Shown: positions 47,554 through 57,555, counted from the first letter of the stretch. The stretch is DNA of 64,000 nt from CAVQAH01 sp963784195 (GCA_963784195.1 CAWARA010000020.1:248001-312000), one strand, 5' to 3'. A program made the numbers and translations. Notes: generated by a model from the letters alone, not told the origin.

Positions 47554-48873
47554 TTACTTCCACAGCATCAGGCTGCCGAACCACTCGACGCGGCGCAGGT
47601 CGTTGTAGATGACCGTCACCATCAGCATGACGAGCAGCACGAAGCCGGCGAGAAGCATCTTCTCCTTCACCTTGATGCTGAAGTCGCGGCGCGACAGTCC
47701 TTCGATGGCGAGAATCGTGATGTGACCGCCGTCCAGCACGGGAATCGGCATCAGGTTGAGCAGACCCAGGTTCAGGCTGATCATGGACATCAGACCGAAC
47801 AGCTGCAGCAACCCCGCTTCGGCCGCGTCACCAGAAAGGTCCGCGATCGCCACCGGGCCCATCAGCTGTTTCACCGAGGTTTCGCGCGTGAGGAGGCCGC
47901 CGAGCGTCTGGAAGATCAGCTTCGTCCATTCCCAGTTCTGGATCGCGCTCATCTTGAACGCTTCGACGACCGTCGGCTCGACCTTGCGCAGTTCCATCGG
48001 GCTGATCACGGCGCCGATTCTGAACGTGTCCTCGAACGCCCGGGGGGTCACGGGGATGGACATCGGCTGACCGGCGCGCTCGATCTCGAAGGTCATCGGC
48101 TTGCCTTCGCTGCCGCGAATCGCTGCGATGACGCTGTCACGCGTGACGCCGTCTTTTCCGTTCACCTTCAGAATCGTGTCGCCCTCACGGAAGCCGGCCG
48201 CCGCTGCCGGCTCGCCCGAGTTCACCGACGAGATCTGCGGTCTCATCACAGGACCAATCCCGATGTCGCCCGCCTCGAACTTGCCGACAGCCTTCGGCGT
48301 CAAACGAACCGTAATCGGTTGCCCATCACGAATGAGGACGACAGTAACCAGACGGTTGGCCTTGGGAATGATCGCGAGACCCAACTGCTCCCAGGTGCCG
48401 ACATCGACGCCGTCCACGCTGATCACGCGGTCGCCGGGAACGATCCCCGACTGCGCGGCCACCGAGCCCTCTTCGACGGTGCCGACGACGACCGGCATCT
48501 TCTCGAAGGCAGCCATCGGCGCGCCCTGAAAGAGCACCAGCGCCAGCACGACCCAGGCGAGCGCCAGGTTCATCACCGGACCCATGATCAGGACCTGGAA
48601 GCGCTGCCACTTCGACTTCGACAGAAACTCGTCGGGCGCGCCCGTCCGCGCGTCGTCGGGATTCTCGCCGGCCATCTTGACGTAGCCACCCAACGGAATC
48701 GCGCTGATGCAGTACTCGGTGTCGCCACGTTTGAACGACAGCAGCTTGGGCCCGAATCCGAGGGAAAACGTGAGGACGCGCACGCCGATGCGGCGGGCGG
48801 CGAGGAAATGCCCAAGTTCGTGGACGAAAACGAGCACTCCCAGGACGAAAACAAAGGCCAAAAGACTGGTCAC
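47554..48873 (-). CDS. rseP: RIP site-2 metalloprotease RseP
   Basis: 439 residues. Inner-membrane zinc protease that cuts anti-sigma factors and remnant signal peptides. Catalytic HELGH in FVHELGHFLA (about 17-22), the second metal site in NLMPIPVLDGGH near 380, the SLGFGPKL/GDTEYCISAIPLGGYVKM segments, and two PDZ domains (SGIVPGDRVISVDGVDV, GFREGDTILKVNGKDG). It is the last gene of the uppS-cdsA-dxr-rseP operon, 13 nt after dxr, the same gene order as in many Gram-negative bacteria. Confidence 0.95.
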   Translation of the reverse strand: MTSLLAFVFVLGVLVFVHELGHFLAARRIGVRVLTFSLGFGPKLLSFKRGDTEYCISAIPLGGYVKMAGENPDDARTGAPDEFLSKSKWQRFQVLIMGPVMNLALAWVVLALVLFQGAPMAAFEKMPVVVGTVEEGSVAAQSGIVPGDRVISVDGVDVGTWEQLGLAIIPKANRLVTVVLIRDGQPITVRLTPKAVGKFEAGDIGIGPVMRPQISSVNSGEPAAAAGFREGDTILKVNGKDGVTRDSVIAAIRGSEGKPMTFEIERAGQPMSIPVTPRAFEDTFRIGAVISPMELRKVEPTVVEAFKMSAIQNWEWTKLIFQTLGGLLTRETSVKQLMGPVAIADLSGDAAEAGLLQLFGLMSMISLNLGLLNLMPIPVLDGGHITILAIEGLSRRDFSIKVKEKMLLAGFVLLVMLMVTVIYNDLRRVEWFGSLMLWK

Positions 48874-48886
48874 TTGGAATCCTTCT

Positions 48887-50074
48887 TCACACTCTGGATT
48901 GTAACTTAGCGGTCGAACCGGCTGCGAACTCGCGGGCCCAGGCGTCTATCTCGCGGACGTCGCCGAGCCCATGTATCGGTGCAGCGCCGTTCAGTTCATA
49001 GGCCTCCATGGCCTCTCGAATGACTTCAGGAATACCGGTAAAACCAAGTCGGGATTGCAGAAACGCTGCCACTGATACCTCGTTGGCGGCATTCAACACG
49101 ATCGGCAGGCCGGGAGAGCCGGCGAGGGCCTGGAACGCCAGCGCAAGACAGGGGAATCTGCCTGTGTCCGGCGGTTCGAAATCGAGCCGCGCGCACCGCG
49201 AAAGATCGAGCGGCGGCAAGGGCGCAGCCCACCGGTTCGGGTACGAAAACGCATACTGAATCGGCAGGCGCATGTCCGTCACGCCCAGCTGGGCGATTAC
49301 AGATCCGTCAACCAATTCCACCATTGAATGCACGATCGACTGGGGATGTACCAGCACGTCGATGGCCGCTGGCCCGACGTCGAAGAGCCACCGGGCTTCG
49401 ATCACCTCGAGCCCCTTGTTCATCAACGTGGCCGAATCGATCGTGATCTTCGGCCCCATCCTCCACGTCGGATGCCTCAGCGCATCGTCCGGCGTCACGC
49501 CATGCAGGTCGCCGGCACTCAACGCCCTGAATGGCCCGCCGGATGCGGTCAGGATCAGCCGTTTGACTTCGTGCAGCGACCTCGCGTGCAGGCACTGATG
49601 GATGGCGTTGTGCTCACTGTCGACTGGAAGCACCGCAACGCCTCGCCGCCGCGCGGCTTCCATGACGACGACGCCGGCCATCACAAGGATTTCCTTGTTG
49701 GCCAGCGCGATGGTCTTGCCAGCCTCGATGGCTGCGAGCACGGCGTCGAGTCCGGCTGTCCCCGACGACGCGAACAACACGACGTCTGCTTCCGGATGCG
49801 TCGCTACCGCGACGAGCCCCTCGCTTCCGGCACATCGAGTGACGGGTTCAGGCGCGCCCCTGCGTCGAAGCTCGGCGTTCACATCCGCCAGAGCCGCCGA
49901 CGTCGCCATGGCGATCGTATCCGGCTTGAAGCGGGTGACCTGATCGGCGAAGCGCGCGGTGTTCTCGCCGGCGGCCAGCGCCACGACTCGCAGACGGTCG
50001 GGATGCGCGTCGACAACAGAGAGTGCGCTCTGGCCGATCGAGCCGGTCGAACCGAGAATGGCAACGCCTCTCAT
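48887..50074 (-). CDS. dxr: 1-deoxy-D-xylulose-5-phosphate reductoisomerase
   Basis: NADPH-dependent reductoisomerase that makes MEP, the second step of the MEP isoprenoid pathway. 395 residues. NADPH site VAILGSTGSIGQSALSVV at the N-terminus, ALANKEILVMAGV, the metal and substrate site PVDSEHNAIHQCL, TASGGPFR, HPTWRMGPKITIDSATLMNKGLEV (given in the family order), and the NAANEVSVAAFL loop. The start overlaps the cdsA stop by 1 nt. It is the pathway partner of ispG at 43030. Confidence 0.96.
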   Translation of the reverse strand: MRGVAILGSTGSIGQSALSVVDAHPDRLRVVALAAGENTARFADQVTRFKPDTIAMATSAALADVNAELRRRGAPEPVTRCAGSEGLVAVATHPEADVVLFASSGTAGLDAVLAAIEAGKTIALANKEILVMAGVVVMEAARRRGVAVLPVDSEHNAIHQCLHARSLHEVKRLILTASGGPFRALSAGDLHGVTPDDALRHPTWRMGPKITIDSATLMNKGLEVIEARWLFDVGPAAIDVLVHPQSIVHSMVELVDGSVIAQLGVTDMRLPIQYAFSYPNRWAAPLPPLDLSRCARLDFEPPDTGRFPCLALAFQALAGSPGLPIVLNAANEVSVAAFLQSRLGFTGIPEVIREAMEAYELNGAAPIHGLGDVREIDAWAREFAAGSTAKLQSRV

Positions 50075-50862
50075 CAGACTTGCAGGTATCTCGCAAATAC
50101 GTAGTAGACAGGACCTGCGAAGAGCCAGCTGTCGATGCGATCGAGCACGCCGCCGTGTCCCGGTATCAACGTCGACGAATCCTTCAGCCCTGCGCTCCGT
50201 TTCAGCAGCGATTCGAAGAGGTCGCCCACGATTCCCATGCCAACGACAGTGGCGGACGCGAGAAGCAGCATGACCGGCGTCGCCGCTGGAAACAGACGCA
50301 GCCCGCCCGCAAACATCGCAATGGTGCCGAACACGATTCCGCCGACCGCGCCCTCCACGGTTTTCTTCGGGCTGATCGCTGGCGCAAGCGGCCGCTTTCC
50401 AAACATCCTGCCCGTGTAGTACTGCGCGCTGTCGCTGACGATGATGGTAGCCATCAACAGCAGCACGGCTTCGCGTCCATGGAGCAGCCTGACGGCCGCG
50501 AGTGCGCCGAGTGGAATCCCGATGTAGATCACCGGCAGCAACGATGCTCCTGCGTTCAGCAGCACATCAGGTCCCGGTCGTCCGGCGGCGACAGCCAGTG
50601 TGCCGACTACCAGAAGCGCGCTCAACAGCACGAGCTCCAGGGGAACCTCGACACCACCGACGACGACGCACGTGCCAACCACCGCCACAGCGCATATCAC
50701 GCGAGGCACCCGCGCGCCGAGCGCTTCGGCGATGCCCGCGTACTCGAGAAACGCGAGCAGGGCGGCAACCGTCGCAAGGACGAGCGTGCCAGCCGGCGGC
50801 AGGAACCAGACGACCCCGAGAACGATCGGCAGCAGAACGAGCGCGCTGAGGATCCGCGTCAT
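50074..50862 (-). CDS. cdsA: Phosphatidate cytidylyltransferase
   Basis: 262 residues and about eight membrane helices. Makes CDP-diacylglycerol from phosphatidate and CTP for phospholipid synthesis. The family signature is SAGLKDSSTLIPGHGGVLDR IDS-type near the C-terminus (Lys, Asp and His-Gly-Gly all present), preceded by AQYYTGRMFGKRPLAPAISP and KKTVEGAVGG. It lies between uppS (22 nt upstream) and dxr (overlapping). Confidence 0.94.
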   Translation of the reverse strand: MTRILSALVLLPIVLGVVWFLPPAGTLVLATVAALLAFLEYAGIAEALGARVPRVICAVAVVGTCVVVGGVEVPLELVLLSALLVVGTLAVAAGRPGPDVLLNAGASLLPVIYIGIPLGALAAVRLLHGREAVLLLMATIIVSDSAQYYTGRMFGKRPLAPAISPKKTVEGAVGGIVFGTIAMFAGGLRLFPAATPVMLLLASATVVGMGIVGDLFESLLKRSAGLKDSSTLIPGHGGVLDRIDSWLFAGPVYYVFARYLQV

Positions 50863-50884
50863 GCGGTCAGCGGAGCCTGCCGCC

Positions 50885-51670
50885 TCATCGGCCGGCGACC
50901 ACCGGTTGCTTGATGCCGCCGTAGCGGCGATCGCGCTTCTGGTAGGCGAGGATGGCCTCGAAGAGATCGCGCTTCCGGAAGTCCGGCCACAGCGTATCGG
51001 TGACCCAGATCTCGGCGTAGGCGATCTGCCACAGCAGAAAGTTGCTGACGCGCATCTCTCCGCTCGTGCGGATCAGAAGATCGGGATCGGGCTGACCGCT
51101 TGTGTAGAGGAATCCGGCGAAGCGCTGCTCGTCGAGATCGTCGGCCTGCACGCCTGACGCGATCAGCGCGCGCGCCGCTTCGACGATCTCCGCGCGGCCG
51201 CCGTAGTTCAGCGCGATGTTGAAGAGCATCCCGGCGTTTTCCGCCGTCTTCTGCTCCGCCATCTTCAGTTCCGTCCGGACATCCGGCGCCAAATCCTGGA
51301 CGCGCCCGATGACGTTGAAGCGGATGTTGTTGCGAAGCAGGGTATTCAGCTCGAGACGCAGGTAACGCTTGAGCAGCAACATCAGCGTGGACACTTCGGC
51401 GGCTGGCCGCTTCCAGTTCTCGACCGAAAAGGCGTAGAGCGTCAGGACGTTGATGCCGAGGCGGGCAGAGGTTTCGACGATGTCGCGCACGGCGTCGATG
51501 CCGGCCCGATGCCCTTCGACACGAGGCAGATGCCGTTGCGCGGCCCAGCGCCCATTGCCGTCCATGATGACCGCGACGTGCCGTGGCAACCGGTCGAAGT
51601 CGACCTGCCGGGCCAGCGCTTCCTCATCTGAACCGGGAGGAACGACGGAAAGGACGTCTTCGAGCGGCAT
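50885..51670 (-). CDS. uppS: Isoprenyl transferase (undecaprenyl diphosphate synthase)
   Basis: Makes the C55 lipid carrier for cell-wall synthesis from farnesyl and isopentenyl diphosphates. 261 residues. Catalytic Asp in HVAVIMDGNGRWAAQR (about 31-46), GHRAGIDAVRDIVE, LTLYAFSVENWKRP, NIALNYGGRAEIVEA, and the substrate-binding PDPDLLIRTSGEMRVSNFLL with WPDF. First gene of the operon with a strong promoter just upstream. Confidence 0.96.
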   Translation of the reverse strand: MPLEDVLSVVPPGSDEEALARQVDFDRLPRHVAVIMDGNGRWAAQRHLPRVEGHRAGIDAVRDIVETSARLGINVLTLYAFSVENWKRPAAEVSTLMLLLKRYLRLELNTLLRNNIRFNVIGRVQDLAPDVRTELKMAEQKTAENAGMLFNIALNYGGRAEIVEAARALIASGVQADDLDEQRFAGFLYTSGQPDPDLLIRTSGEMRVSNFLLWQIAYAEIWVTDTLWPDFRKRDLFEAILAYQKRDRRYGGIKQPVVAGR

Positions 51671-51695
51671 CTCGTCAAGCAGAAATTAAACCTAA

Positions 51696-51724
51696 ATTCT
51701 ACAATGCCTTACGGGTAGTTTCAA
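51696..51724 (-). promoter_or_regulatory. Candidate promoter of uppS-cdsA-dxr-rseP
   Basis: On the minus strand TTGAAA (plus 51719-51724) and TAGAAT (plus 51696-51701) are exactly 17 bp apart. Transcription would begin near 51689, leaving a leader of about 20 nt before the uppS ATG at 51670. Confidence 0.65.
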
Positions 51725-51764
51725 GGAGGCGATTGGGCTGGTGGTGATTTCGGTTGCCGGCTCC

Positions 51765-52508
51765 TCAGTATTTCACCGCCGCCAAAAACAGACCCGTTGG
51801 AGGCGCCGTGGGTCCGGCCTGCATCCGGTCCCGGGATGCCAGGATCCCCGCAACGCTTTCGACCGGAAAACGCCCGAACCCGACCTCGACCAGGGTGCCG
51901 GCGATGTTGCGAATCATGTGGCGGAGGAAGCCGTCACCTTCGATCTCCAATACGAGCGGCTGGTCGAATCCGCTGCCGTTGCGCCAGTCGAGCCGGTGAA
52001 TAGTTCGAACGGTCGAGTGAACCGTTGTGCCGGTGCCCTGAAATGCCGCGAAGTCGTGCGTGCCGACGAGCACCGCGGACGCGTCGCGCATCCGGCCAGG
52101 GTCGAGGCGCCCCGGCACGTGCCAGACGTACCGGTGCTGAAACGCCGACACGAACGACGCATTGACGATTCGGTACTCGTAGACTTTCGCTCGCGCGGAA
52201 AACCGGGCGTGAAAGCCGGCGGGCGGCTCGGTCACCTCGATGACGCGAACATCGAGGGGCAGGACGGCATTGAGCCCGCGTTGAATGGCGTTCGTTTCGT
52301 GCGCAGCCGTCATGGTGACGCTGGCGACCTGTGCGAGCGCATGCACGCCGGCATCCGTCCGGCCGGCGCCGTGAACCGTCACCGGCGCGCCCTCGAACGG
52401 AGCTAACGCATCTTCGAGCAACCCCTGGATCGAGACGCCTTCAGGCTGACGCTGCCAGCCGACATAGTCAGTCCCGTCGTACTGGATCACCAACTTCAAC
52501 GTGCGCAT
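51765..52508 (-). CDS. truA: tRNA pseudouridine(38-40) synthase
   Basis: Isomerises uridines 38-40 in the tRNA anticodon arm. 247 residues. Catalytic Asp in GAGRTDAGVHALAQ (about 48-61), the N-terminal LVIQYDGTDYVGWQRQP, FHARFSARAKVYEYRI, the HDFAAFQGTG segment and DGFLRHMIRNIAGTLVEVG. It ends LAAVKY. It lies between pyrE and the uppS promoter on the same strand. Confidence 0.95.
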   Translation of the reverse strand: MRTLKLVIQYDGTDYVGWQRQPEGVSIQGLLEDALAPFEGAPVTVHGAGRTDAGVHALAQVASVTMTAAHETNAIQRGLNAVLPLDVRVIEVTEPPAGFHARFSARAKVYEYRIVNASFVSAFQHRYVWHVPGRLDPGRMRDASAVLVGTHDFAAFQGTGTTVHSTVRTIHRLDWRNGSGFDQPLVLEIEGDGFLRHMIRNIAGTLVEVGFGRFPVESVAGILASRDRMQAGPTAPPTGLFLAAVKY

Positions 52509-52514
52509 TAACAG

Positions 52515-52607
52515 ATTCTTGCCGTAGTTCGTGGTCCGTCGCTCGTAGCTGGAAGAGCGCTTCGATAGGTCTTTCGAGCTACGAGCGACGATCCACGAAC
52601 CACGGCA
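52515..52607. repeat. Heptad-armed inverted repeat (GTTCGTG family, copy 5)
   Basis: Left arm 52521-52555 (GCCGTAGTTCGTGGTCCGTC, then GCTCGTAGCTGGAAG) and right arm 52570-52606 (CTTTCGAGCTACGAGCGACG, then ATCCACGAACCACGGC). It fills the pyrE-truA gap almost completely. Confidence 0.85.
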
Positions 52608-53177
52608 TCACGCTCTGGATCCGGGTTTGACTATGGCAAGTCCCTGTTCGCAGAGCGGACACGATTCGGGAGGATAGGTAGGCACCTGGAGCCTGACGAG
52701 TGTCTGCAGGGGGAGAGTGAACGTCGCCGGATCGCAGCCGCGATCGACGATTGCCGCGGCGCCAATCACGTGCGCGCCGATCGCTTCGGCAACGGCAGCG
52801 GTCTCTCGCGTCGATCCTCCGGTCGTCATGACGTCCTCGACGACCAGGACGCGGTCAGACGGCGCGAGCACGAATCCCCGGCGTAGCGTCAACGCGCCAT
52901 CCTGACGCTCGGCGAAGATCGCGCGGATGCCCAGCGCGCGGCCCACCTCCTGACCGATCACGATTCCGCCCAGCGCGGGCGAGAGCACGACGGTCGGCTG
53001 CAGGTGGCGCGTGCGCTCGGCCAGCGCGTGACCGAGCGCGTCGGCGAACTCCGGATACTGCAGCACGAGCGCGCACTGCAGGTATTGATTGCTGTGCAAG
53101 CCCGACGTCAGGCGGAAGTGCCCCTCGAGCAGCGCGCCGGACTTGCGGAACAGCCCGAGGGCTGACTCCTGATCCAT
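52608..53177 (-). CDS. pyrE: Orotate phosphoribosyltransferase
   Basis: 189 residues. Transfers PRPP ribose-phosphate to orotate, giving OMP. PRPP-binding motif RVLVVEDVMTTGGSTRE (about 109-125), the HFRLTSGLHSNQYLQCALV orotate region, and SPALGGIVIGQEVGRALG. The C-terminus has a CPLC pair (ESCPLCEQGLAIV), like the second transferase at 61098. The start overlaps the stop of the S9 peptidase gene (base 53177), suggesting coupling. Confidence 0.93.
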   Translation of the reverse strand: MDQESALGLFRKSGALLEGHFRLTSGLHSNQYLQCALVLQYPEFADALGHALAERTRHLQPTVVLSPALGGIVIGQEVGRALGIRAIFAERQDGALTLRRGFVLAPSDRVLVVEDVMTTGGSTRETAAVAEAIGAHVIGAAAIVDRGCDPATFTLPLQTLVRLQVPTYPPESCPLCEQGLAIVKPGSRA

Positions 53178-55624
53178 CAGTTCGTCGCCTTTCCGTTCTT
53201 CAGGCGCAGGTGCTCTTCGAAGAGCTTGAGGATCCGCTTGTATTCGTCCGCCCAGCTCGTTTCCTCGGTGAAGCCGTGATTCTCGACGGGATACACGGCC
53301 ATCTCCCAGTTCTCTTTGCGCAGCTCGATGAGCCGCTGCGCCAGCCGGACCGAGTCCTGGAAGTGCACGTTGGTGTCGACCATGCCATGGCAGATCAGGA
53401 GCGCGCCCTTCAGGCCCTCGGCAAAGTAGATCGGCGAGCTCTTGCGGTAGGCCTCGGCGTCCTTCTGCGGGATGTTGAGGATGTTCGAGGTGTACCCGTG
53501 GTTGTAGTGCGCCCAGTCCGTCACCGGACGCAGCGCCGCACCCGCCGCGAAGACGTCCGGCGTCGTGAACATGGCCATCAACGTGATGAAACCGCCGTAG
53601 CTGCCACCATAGACGCCGATGCGCCGTGGATCGACCTTTTCCTGTGCGACGAGGTACTTCGCGCCGTCCACGATGTCTTCGAGATCCTTGCCGCCCATGT
53701 GGCGGTAGATCGCGGTGCGCCAGTCGCGGCCGTACCCGGAGCTCGCGCGGTAGTCGACGTCGAGCACCACATAGCCGCGCGCCACGAGCAGGTTGTGGAA
53801 CATGTACTCGCGGAAATAGGACGACCAGTACTTGTGCGCGTTCTGGAGATACCCGGCGCCGTGGACGAACACGACCGCCGGACGCGTGGGATCGCGCCGC
53901 CCGCCCGCCATTTCTGGCGTGAACAGTCGCGCGTACACGTCGACACCGTCACGTGCCTTGAAAGTGATGACCTTCGGGTCCATCCATTTGAAGGAGCGCC
54001 ACTCTTCCGTCGGGGACGTCGTGATCTGCTGTGCCTGTGCGCCCACCTTGTTCGGCATCAGGTACACCTCGGGCGGCTTGTTGCTGTACGAATACAACAG
54101 CCCGAGCATCGAATCGTCCGGGGACACCTGCGCCTCGTTCGATCCGGTCATGCCGGTGATTTTGGTTCGCGCGCCGCCTTCGAGGGACATCGAATACAGA
54201 TGTCGCTCGCCCGGATGGACCTCTGTAGTGGTGACGTAGAACTTCTTCTTGTCCGCCGACAGGACGGCAGCCGTGACCTCCCACTTGCCTGACGTCAGCT
54301 GCGTGGCTTTCGCCTCGGCGGCCGACACATCCAGCGTGTACACGTGCATCCAGCCATCACGCTCGGAGAGGAACCAGACGCGCCGGTTGTCGGGCAGGAA
54401 CTCGATGCTCGGCGCGCCGAACCCGCCTCCACCTTCGCGGACCCAGGCCTCGTCGCGCAGATGATCGACGACCTTCGTCTTTCCCGACTCGGGATCGAGC
54501 GTCACATGCCAGCGTTCCTTGTTGTCAGCCGAACGCGCGCTCGCCACGACCAGCTTTCCATCCTCGGAGATGGCTGGCATCCCCCAGCGAATGTCGCGTT
54601 CCGCCTTCCGTCCCGGCCGTCCTTCCGGCGTCGTCGCATCGGGCGCTGCCGGGCGCTCTTCTTCGGCAACCGGCGGCGCAAAGCTGCCATCAGCCCACAC
54701 GGACTTACCGGTCTTCAGGTTCAGCACCGCCAGCAGGCGGCGCTCCTGCGTGTCGCCGACGTTGGTGCGCGCAGGAATATCTTCGGTGTATCCGGTCTCG
54801 GTCACGTAGTTCGGCACGATCGTGCTCTTCGATCCGGCCGGACGTTCGCCGACGACGATGAAGACGTGGGTGTCGTCGGGCGAGAGCATCATGTCCGCCG
54901 CCGTCTGACGCTCCTGCAGCTCGAACTTCGGGAGCTGCTCTTTCTTTTGCTCTTCCTCGCGCTTCTTGCGTTCCTCGTTCTGCTTCTTGACGTACTCGAT
55001 CAGTTTCTCTTCTTCCTCGCGAATGAATTTCTGGCTGTCGGTCAGGCGCGGATCCGCGCGACGCGGGCCGGCATCGGTCAACTGGGTCAGCAACGACGCC
55101 CCGCCAGGATCGACCGGCACGATGAAGAGGTTGCCGTCACGGACGAACGTGATGTGTGTGTCGTTTCTGGCCCAGCGCGGGCTGCTCTCGTTGCCGGTGG
55201 TCCTGGTGATTTGTCTGCGGGTGCCGCTCTGGGCGTCAACCAGAACGACGTCTCCACCGTCTACAAACAGGACACGGCGCCGCGATTCGTCCCAGCGGCC
55301 GGTCGCGGACGGGACTTTCTTTCGCTCCTCGTCCGAGAGCTTGCGAGGCGCGCCGCCCGCGCGAGCGACTTCGTAGGTCGAAGCCTCGTCCTCGCCGGGT
55401 TTGCGCCACTCGAAGTAAAGGCGTTGGGAATCGGCCGACCATCGGAGGTCGGTCGGCGGGTACCCGACAAGGTCCGGGCCGCGCATGATGCTGTCGACCG
55501 TGAGGTCGAAGCGTCCGGACTGGGCCGCCGCCGGCCGTTTCGCCGCAGCGCTCTGGTCGGCGCTGACGAAGACCGAGGGGGCAAGAAACAGTGCTGCCGC
55601 GAAAACCATACCGAGTGGGCGCAT
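53177..55624 (-). CDS. S9 family (DPP-IV-like) serine peptidase
   Basis: 815 residues, secreted prolyl-oligopeptidase-clan enzyme. Signal peptide (VFAAALFLAPSVFVSADQ). A beta-propeller of WD40/TolB-like repeats (about 45-560) contains a highly charged Lys/Glu insert near 205-230 (KKQNEERKKREEEQKKEQ). The C-terminal alpha/beta-hydrolase has the nucleophile Ser in GVYGGSYGGFITLM, Asp in CHGMVDTNVHFQDS and His in YPVENHGF. A fairly typical acidobacterial peptidase for scavenging peptides. It is divergent from a TolC-like gene. Confidence 0.92.
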   Translation of the reverse strand: MRPLGMVFAAALFLAPSVFVSADQSAAAKRPAAAQSGRFDLTVDSIMRGPDLVGYPPTDLRWSADSQRLYFEWRKPGEDEASTYEVARAGGAPRKLSDEERKKVPSATGRWDESRRRVLFVDGGDVVLVDAQSGTRRQITRTTGNESSPRWARNDTHITFVRDGNLFIVPVDPGGASLLTQLTDAGPRRADPRLTDSQKFIREEEEKLIEYVKKQNEERKKREEEQKKEQLPKFELQERQTAADMMLSPDDTHVFIVVGERPAGSKSTIVPNYVTETGYTEDIPARTNVGDTQERRLLAVLNLKTGKSVWADGSFAPPVAEEERPAAPDATTPEGRPGRKAERDIRWGMPAISEDGKLVVASARSADNKERWHVTLDPESGKTKVVDHLRDEAWVREGGGGFGAPSIEFLPDNRRVWFLSERDGWMHVYTLDVSAAEAKATQLTSGKWEVTAAVLSADKKKFYVTTTEVHPGERHLYSMSLEGGARTKITGMTGSNEAQVSPDDSMLGLLYSYSNKPPEVYLMPNKVGAQAQQITTSPTEEWRSFKWMDPKVITFKARDGVDVYARLFTPEMAGGRRDPTRPAVVFVHGAGYLQNAHKYWSSYFREYMFHNLLVARGYVVLDVDYRASSGYGRDWRTAIYRHMGGKDLEDIVDGAKYLVAQEKVDPRRIGVYGGSYGGFITLMAMFTTPDVFAAGAALRPVTDWAHYNHGYTSNILNIPQKDAEAYRKSSPIYFAEGLKGALLICHGMVDTNVHFQDSVRLAQRLIELRKENWEMAVYPVENHGFTEETSWADEYKRILKLFEEHLRLKNGKATN

Positions 55625-55684
55625 GGACGTCTAATCCTTGGAACCTGACAAAGGGCCGGAACTGAACGGTCGGGGCTTCGTTAG

Positions 55685-55690
55685 TATAAT
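55685..55690 (+). promoter_or_regulatory. Consensus -10 element upstream of the TolC-like gene
   Basis: A perfect TATAAT lies about 104 bp before the ATG at 55794 in an AT-rich patch. No good -35 element is found at 16-18 bp (CTGAAC is the closest), so the promoter may use an activator. Confidence 0.4.
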
Positions 55691-55793
55691 TTGAAACCCC
55701 CGACCCCTTGGAGCGTGCGGCCCGCGACCGCGCACGGTTTTTGATATCCATTCGCGGGAAATCGTCATCCCCGGCATTTTGGAGAGACTAGCA

Positions 55794-57443
55794 ATGCGTT
55801 TCCAGCAACAAATATCGGCCTGTTTGCGGCGCGGCACGGCCCTGACCGTGGCTGCGCTCATGTTCGGTTCCGGCCTGTCGGTGTCCGCATTCGGACAGGC
55901 AGCGACGCCCCCCGCACCGCCCCCACAGGCATCTCAGACTTCTGCCGGACAGCCGGCTCAGCAGATCACGTCAACGACTGGTGCGCTGAAGATCACCCAG
56001 GACGACGCGGTCAAAATGGCGCTGGAGAACAATCTCGGGGTCCAGGCCGAGCGGCTCAATCCGAGGATCCAGGACCTGGCGCTGTCGCGAGCCTACAGCG
56101 CTTACACGCCGGAGCTGTTCGCCACGACCACCCGCAGTTCCTCATCGGCGCCACCGCGCGATTTCCTGTCTCAAGGTGTTGACGTCACGACGAGCGGGAA
56201 TCTGTTCGCCAACGGCGGGATCAGGCAGCAGGTGCCCTGGTTCGGCGGCGCCTACTCGATCGGGCTGGCGGGATCACGCGCGACGTCGGACGCGCCGCGC
56301 ACGGCCTTTTCTCCGCAGCTCGGATCCGATCTCGACTTTGCGTACGATCAGCCGCTCCTGCGTGGATTCAGGATCGACGCGTTCCGGCAGAACATCGAGA
56401 CCGCAGAAGAACGAGTCGACGATCGTCGACCTGCAGCTCGTCGAGCAGATCACGCAGACGTCGCGGCAGGTTCGAAACGCGTATCTGACACTGGTCAATG
56501 CGATTTCATCCATGGATGTGGCGCAGCAGCAGCTCGACCTTACGCGTCAGACTCTCAAGAACAATCAACGGCGCGTCGAAGTGGGCACGATGGCACCAAT
56601 CGACATCGTCGCCGCAGAAGCGGAAGTCGCGCGATCCGAAGAAGGTGTCATCCTGCAGGAGGGAAGTATTGAAGCGGCGCAGGATGTCCTTCGCACGCTG
56701 ATTATCAATCCACAGCAGACCGACCTTTGGACGATGAAGATCGAGCCAGCCGAGCAGCCGGTGCTGACACAGCAGCCCATCGACGTCGAAACGATCACCC
56801 GCAATGCCCTGGCAAATCGCACCGACATAGGGCAGCTGCGCAAGCAGATCGATAACGTCGACGTCAACATCCGGTTCAACAAGGATCAGAAACTGCCGGC
56901 CGTGAACCTGCGCGCCGGTTACGGCCTGACCGGCGTCGGCGGGACGCAGTTCGAATACGGGTCGGATCCGATCGGCGGGGGCGTGCCCCCGATCATCAGC
57001 TCGTCGCAGCGCAGCTTCTCGGATGTCCTCGCGATGTCTTTGGCAACGATTTCCGGAGCTGGAACTTTTCGGTGAACTTCAGCTATCCGCTGGGCACCAG
57101 CCTGGCCGATGCCGCCCTCGCGCAGAGCCGCTTGCAGCGCCAGCAGGGGGACGTCAGCCTGCGTGAGCTTGAACTCGAAATCACACGCCAGGTTCGCGAC
57201 GCCGCCAGGCAGGTTCAAACGAGCATGAAGCGAGTCGAAGCTACGCGTAAGGCTCGCGAACTCGCAGAACGGCAACTCGAGGCTGAAGAGAAGCGCCTTG
57301 CAGTGGGCCTGTCAGATACCTTCCGCCTCGTCCAGACCCAGCGCGACCTGAACGTCCAGAAGCAGGCCGAACTCAGGGCGATCATCGAGTACAACCGCGC
57401 GCTGATCGACCTCGAAGCCGTCCAGGTTGTGCCGATTCGCTAA
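55794..57443 (+). CDS. TolC-family outer membrane protein (two frameshifts)
   Basis: About 549 residues: outer-membrane efflux duct protein. Signal peptide (TLTVAALMFGSGLSVSAFGQ region), Pro/Gln-rich N-terminus, then TolC helices: LKITQDDAVKMALENNLGVQ. The frame shifts near 56405 (one extra base), giving STIVDLQLVEQITQTSRQVR, AQQQLDLTRQTLKNNQRRVE, GTMAPIDIVAAEAEVARSEE. Near 57031 a base appears missing; the last part (NFSYPLGTSLADAALAQSRL, RQLEAEEKRLAVGLSDTFRL, IEYNRALIDLEAVQ) runs to 57443. The ATG at 55794 has a ribosome site GGAGAG; a TTG at 55779 is less likely. Confidence 0.88.
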
Positions 57444-57555
57444 CGGCAACTCCCAACGCCCAACGACCGACGTCCAACCCCCAAGGAGCTCAAAGCCGAT
57501 CGGCTGAGAATACCTTGGGAGTTGCGAAGTTGGTGATTGGGAGTTGGCTCGCTCC
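57440..57555. repeat. Heptad-armed inverted repeat (CCAACTC family)
   Basis: Left arm 57448-57486 reads in 7-nt steps (CAACTCC, CAACGCC, CAACGAC, CGACGTC, CAACCCC). Right arm 57513-57547 contains CCTTGGGAGTTGCGAAGTTG and GATTGGGAGTTGG. The pattern matches the GTTCGTG family, but the word differs. It starts at the stop codon of the TolC-like gene. Confidence 0.85.

Noticed and set aside
53210..55648. Long plus-strand frames opposite the S9 peptidase
   Set aside because: They are antisense to a complete peptidase with a full catalytic triad and show no recognisable domain.
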